DNA from: Microbacterium hominis
GTDB taxonomy: Bacteria; Actinomycetota; Actinomycetes; Actinomycetales; Microbacteriaceae
Assembly: GCF_013282805.1 (NCBI RefSeq)
Contig: NZ_CP054038.1
Span: forward strand, 1,798,001-1,862,000
Direction: 5' to 3'
Length of the DNA: 64,000 bases
The position numbers were made by a program, and so were the translations under genes. Under the pieces are notes generated by a model. The model was not told where the DNA came from. It saw only the letters and a program-made list of their open reading frames with translations, and made no database searches. Positions 61,841 to 64,000 of this stretch are shown one piece after another (positions within the stretch are counted from its first letter, which is position 1; the number at the start of each line of letters is the position of its first letter).

Positions 61841-64000
61841 ATGTCATACCGCAGCAGTCGGAAGTCGTTCCAGATCGTCGTCGCAGCGGCCACCGTGGCG
61901 GTGGCGACGCTTGTGATCCAGTCGGCGGTGATACCCGGGCCGGTCGCCAGTGCCGCCCCGAGCGGACCCACCGACGAGACGACGGTCCCGCACTACTTCG
62001 GGCCCTGGCCCAATTGGGCGAACAGCCCCCTGACGCTTTCGACCGCGGTCGTCCATATCGACGGGACCGGCACCGATGCGGCAGCCGTCGCCCAGGTCGA
62101 CCCGGTCACCGGCGGGATCGCGAGCATCGATGTCACAGCTCCCGGCCACGACTACCTCGCAGGCAGCACGACGGTGACCGTCGACGGAAGCACGGGAGCA
62201 TCCGCAACAGCGACGGCGACGGTCAGCACCTCGGGCGTGGTGATCGGCTTCACCGATGTCGTCGCCGGCTCGGGGTACACATCCTTCGACGTACAGCTGT
62301 CCGGTGGGGGAGGATCGGGAGCCACGGCGATCGGATCGGGCGGGGTCGATGTCATCGCGATCGAAGACGGCGGCAGCGCCTACACCATGCCGACGGTCGA
62401 CTTCGATCTTCCCGAGAGTCCTGACGGCACGGTCCCCAGGGCGCACGCGGAGATCGACGCCGATGGAGTGGTCACGGCCGTCGTGGTGGATTCGCCCGGG
62501 TCCGGGTACACCTCGGCGCCGGCCGTCACGATCCGAAACGGAACGCAGTTCGCGCCGATGAACTTCCCCGAGGGCGGCGGTCCGGCGACGGTCACCGCGA
62601 CTCTCGCACTGTCTGCCGTCAACGTCGTCGACTTCGGCTCGGGCTACACCGGCACTCCCGATGTCACGATCACAGACCCGTCGGGCACGGGCACGGGCGC
62701 GGACGCCACCGCCGTGACCGATATCGGAGCGGTGACGGCGATCACCGTCGACACCGCCGGCGACGGCTATCTCGACAAGGGCATGCGGAAGTTCGTCGAC
62801 GACCTTCCGCTCACGTGCGCGCCGCCGGCGTGTCCCGCCGGCCCCGGGGCCAAGTTCATTCCCACGGCGGTTCCCGCCGAGAAGGACTACGCGGGCGTGA
62901 AGGCGGACGAATACGTCATCGGACTCGTCCAGTACCGCACGATGTTCTCCTCGGATCTGCCTAGCGGCACGCTCGTGCGCGGGTACGTGCAGCTCGAGAC
63001 GCCCGACAACGCGGCTGTGAGCCAGCACGTGCCCCTCGAGAACGAGCTGCTCGACGGGACGAAGGTTCCCATCCTCGACGACGCCGGCAACCCGTACCTC
63101 GCCGTGACGGCACCGCAGTACCTCGGTCCGTTCATCGGCGCGACCAAGGACAAGCCGGTCCGGATCGTCTTCCGGAATCTCCTTCCGACCGATGTCGACG
63201 GCGACCTGTTCCTGCCGACCGACAGCTCCATGATGGGCTCCGGCATGGGCCCTGCGGCGATGACGGAGCCGACGAACAGCTCCGAGGTCACGGATGAGGT
63301 GCGCAACCCCATGTGCACCGAGGCGTCCAAAGCCGACCACTGCTTCAAGGACAACCGGGCCACCCTGCACCTGCACGGGGGCATCACGCCATGGATCAGC
63401 GACGGCACGCCTCACCAGTGGATCACCCCGGCGAACCAGAACACGCCGTGGCCTCAGGGTGTGAGCGTGCAGAACGTCCCCGACATGACCGAGGCCGATG
63501 GATCGGTCACCTGCGCCGCTGCGGACGACGGATGCTCGACCTTCTACTACACCAACCAGCAGAGCGCGCGGCTGATGTTCTACCACGATCACTCGTGGGG
63601 GATCACGCGGCTGAACGTCTACGCGGGCGAGGCCGCCGGGTACACGATCACCGATGACACCGAGAAGAAGCTCATCGTGGACGGGGTGATCCCCGGCCCG
63701 GAGGCGACGATCCCGCTCGTCATCCAGGATCGGACATTCGTTCCGGGCGACCGGCAGCTCTACGACACGAAGGACGCCGACGGGAACATCACCCGGTACG
63801 GCCAGGACCCGACGTGGGACAAGACACGCTGGGGCCGCGAGGGGGACTTCTGGTACCACCACGTGTACATGCCGGCGCAGAACCCCGGCGATCCGTCGGG
63901 CATGAGCGCCTATGGACGGTGGATGTACGGCCCCTGGTTCTGGCCACCGGCCACCGGGACCACGTATGGACCGATTCCCAACCCGTACTTCGACGCGGGT
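61841..64000 (+). CDS. Secreted multicopper oxidase with N-terminal Gly-x-Gly-Tyr repeat domain (3' end missing)
   Basis: 720 codons are visible without a stop. Residues 1-48 are a signal peptide region (VVAAATVAVATLVIQSAVIP). Residues about 60-310 hold six repeats with the motif G-x-G/A-Y (PGHDY near 101, GSGYTS near 144, GSAYTM near 181, GSGYTS near 224, GSGYTG near 268, GDGYLD near 308), spaced 37-44 residues. The cupredoxin part follows: ATLHLHGGITPWISDGTPHQ supplies the first HxH, and MFYHDHSWGITRLNVYAGEA the second. The T1 copper site and last HCH block should lie beyond the window. MnxG/CotA-like large oxidases are related. The substrate (metal or phenolic) is unknown. Confidence 0.85.
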   Translation, partial: MSYRSSRKSFQIVVAAATVAVATLVIQSAVIPGPVASAAPSGPTDETTVPHYFGPWPNWANSPLTLSTAVVHIDGTGTDAAAVAQVDPVTGGIASIDVTAPGHDYLAGSTTVTVDGSTGASATATATVSTSGVVIGFTDVVAGSGYTSFDVQLSGGGGSGATAIGSGGVDVIAIEDGGSAYTMPTVDFDLPESPDGTVPRAHAEIDADGVVTAVVVDSPGSGYTSAPAVTIRNGTQFAPMNFPEGGGPATVTATLALSAVNVVDFGSGYTGTPDVTITDPSGTGTGADATAVTDIGAVTAITVDTAGDGYLDKGMRKFVDDLPLTCAPPACPAGPGAKFIPTAVPAEKDYAGVKADEYVIGLVQYRTMFSSDLPSGTLVRGYVQLETPDNAAVSQHVPLENELLDGTKVPILDDAGNPYLAVTAPQYLGPFIGATKDKPVRIVFRNLLPTDVDGDLFLPTDSSMMGSGMGPAAMTEPTNSSEVTDEVRNPMCTEASKADHCFKDNRATLHLHGGITPWISDGTPHQWITPANQNTPWPQGVSVQNVPDMTEADGSVTCAAADDGCSTFYYTNQQSARLMFYHDHSWGITRLNVYAGEAAGYTITDDTEKKLIVDGVIPGPEATIPLVIQDRTFVPGDRQLYDTKDADGNITRYGQDPTWDKTRWGREGDFWYHHVYMPAQNPGDPSGMSAYGRWMYGPWFWPPATGTTYGPIPNPYFDAG

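Noticed and set aside
61609..61971. N-terminal extension of the small winged-helix gene
   Set aside because: It would overlap the multicopper oxidase signal peptide on the other strand and has no homology pattern. The ATG at 61608 gives the family's usual start.

Overview
The window looks like a contiguous piece of core chromosome from a high-GC actinomycete, most probably a Microbacterium-like member of the Microbacteriaceae. The reasons are the very high GC at third codon positions, the neighbourhood clpP1-clpP2-clpX, valS, ileS-folC-ndk, rne-rplU-rpmA-obg-proB-proA, nadD-rsfS, a translation-type ileS T-box, a short ClpS next to a minimal metallopeptidase, and many leaderless promoters with a TAnnnT box 6-9 bases before the start codon. 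I see no prophage, insertion sequence or CRISPR array. The taxon is inferred from gene content, not from a marker comparison.

Layout. 1-1.4 kb: clpS (cut by the edge), a minimal metallopeptidase, tRNA-His, oligoribonuclease and tRNA-Arg. 1.5-9 kb: a small unknown gene, a yczE membrane gene divergent from its MocR-type regulator (apparently frameshifted), a second-type ssb, a lipoprotein, ettA and two thioesterases. 9-20 kb: a flavoprotein, truncated globin, MscS channel, aminopeptidase N, ferrochelatase, rpiB, a Nei-type glycosylase, a PaiB-like protein and an amidohydrolase. 20-26.5 kb: dps, an OafA-like acyltransferase, a gamma carbonic anhydrase, an alpha/beta hydrolase fold without its serine, and an LCP protein. 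26.4-31 kb: tRNA-Gly, tRNA-Pro, trigger factor and the Clp protease. 31-37.6 kb: a double-hotdog protein, a hydrolase-LuxR fusion, an M3 peptidase and an ArsR-MFS operon behind four TTGCAA boxes spaced exactly 14 bp. 37.3-44.4 kb: valS, a two-component system beside a secreted Asp-rich repeat protein, and an MHS-family transporter. 44.4-61.2 kb: T-box, ileS, folC, ndk, VKOR, rne, rplU, rpmA, obg, proB, proA, nadD, rsfS and tRNA-Ala. 61.2-64 kb: a small winged-helix gene divergent from a multicopper oxidase that runs off the edge.

How it works together. Most genes are housekeeping: protein quality control (tig, ClpP1P2X, ClpS, pepN, M3 peptidase), translation (two aminoacyl-tRNA synthetases, L21, L27, Obg, RsfS, EttA), RNA decay (Orn, RNase E/G), proline, folate and NAD synthesis, and haem insertion. 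Operons are compact: at least ten neighbouring pairs overlap by ATGA, GTGA or TGATG, which implies translational coupling. The features best worth a second look are the TTGCAA operator array, the 35-bp tandem duplication that creates an overlapping 12-codon ORF before a 74-aa gene, the Asp-rich repeat protein beside a sensor kinase, the hydrolase without its nucleophile, the multicopper oxidase with a Gly-x-Gly-Tyr repeat domain, and a GGATGCC/GGCATCC heptamer that is strikingly common and appears as inverted pairs inside terminators.
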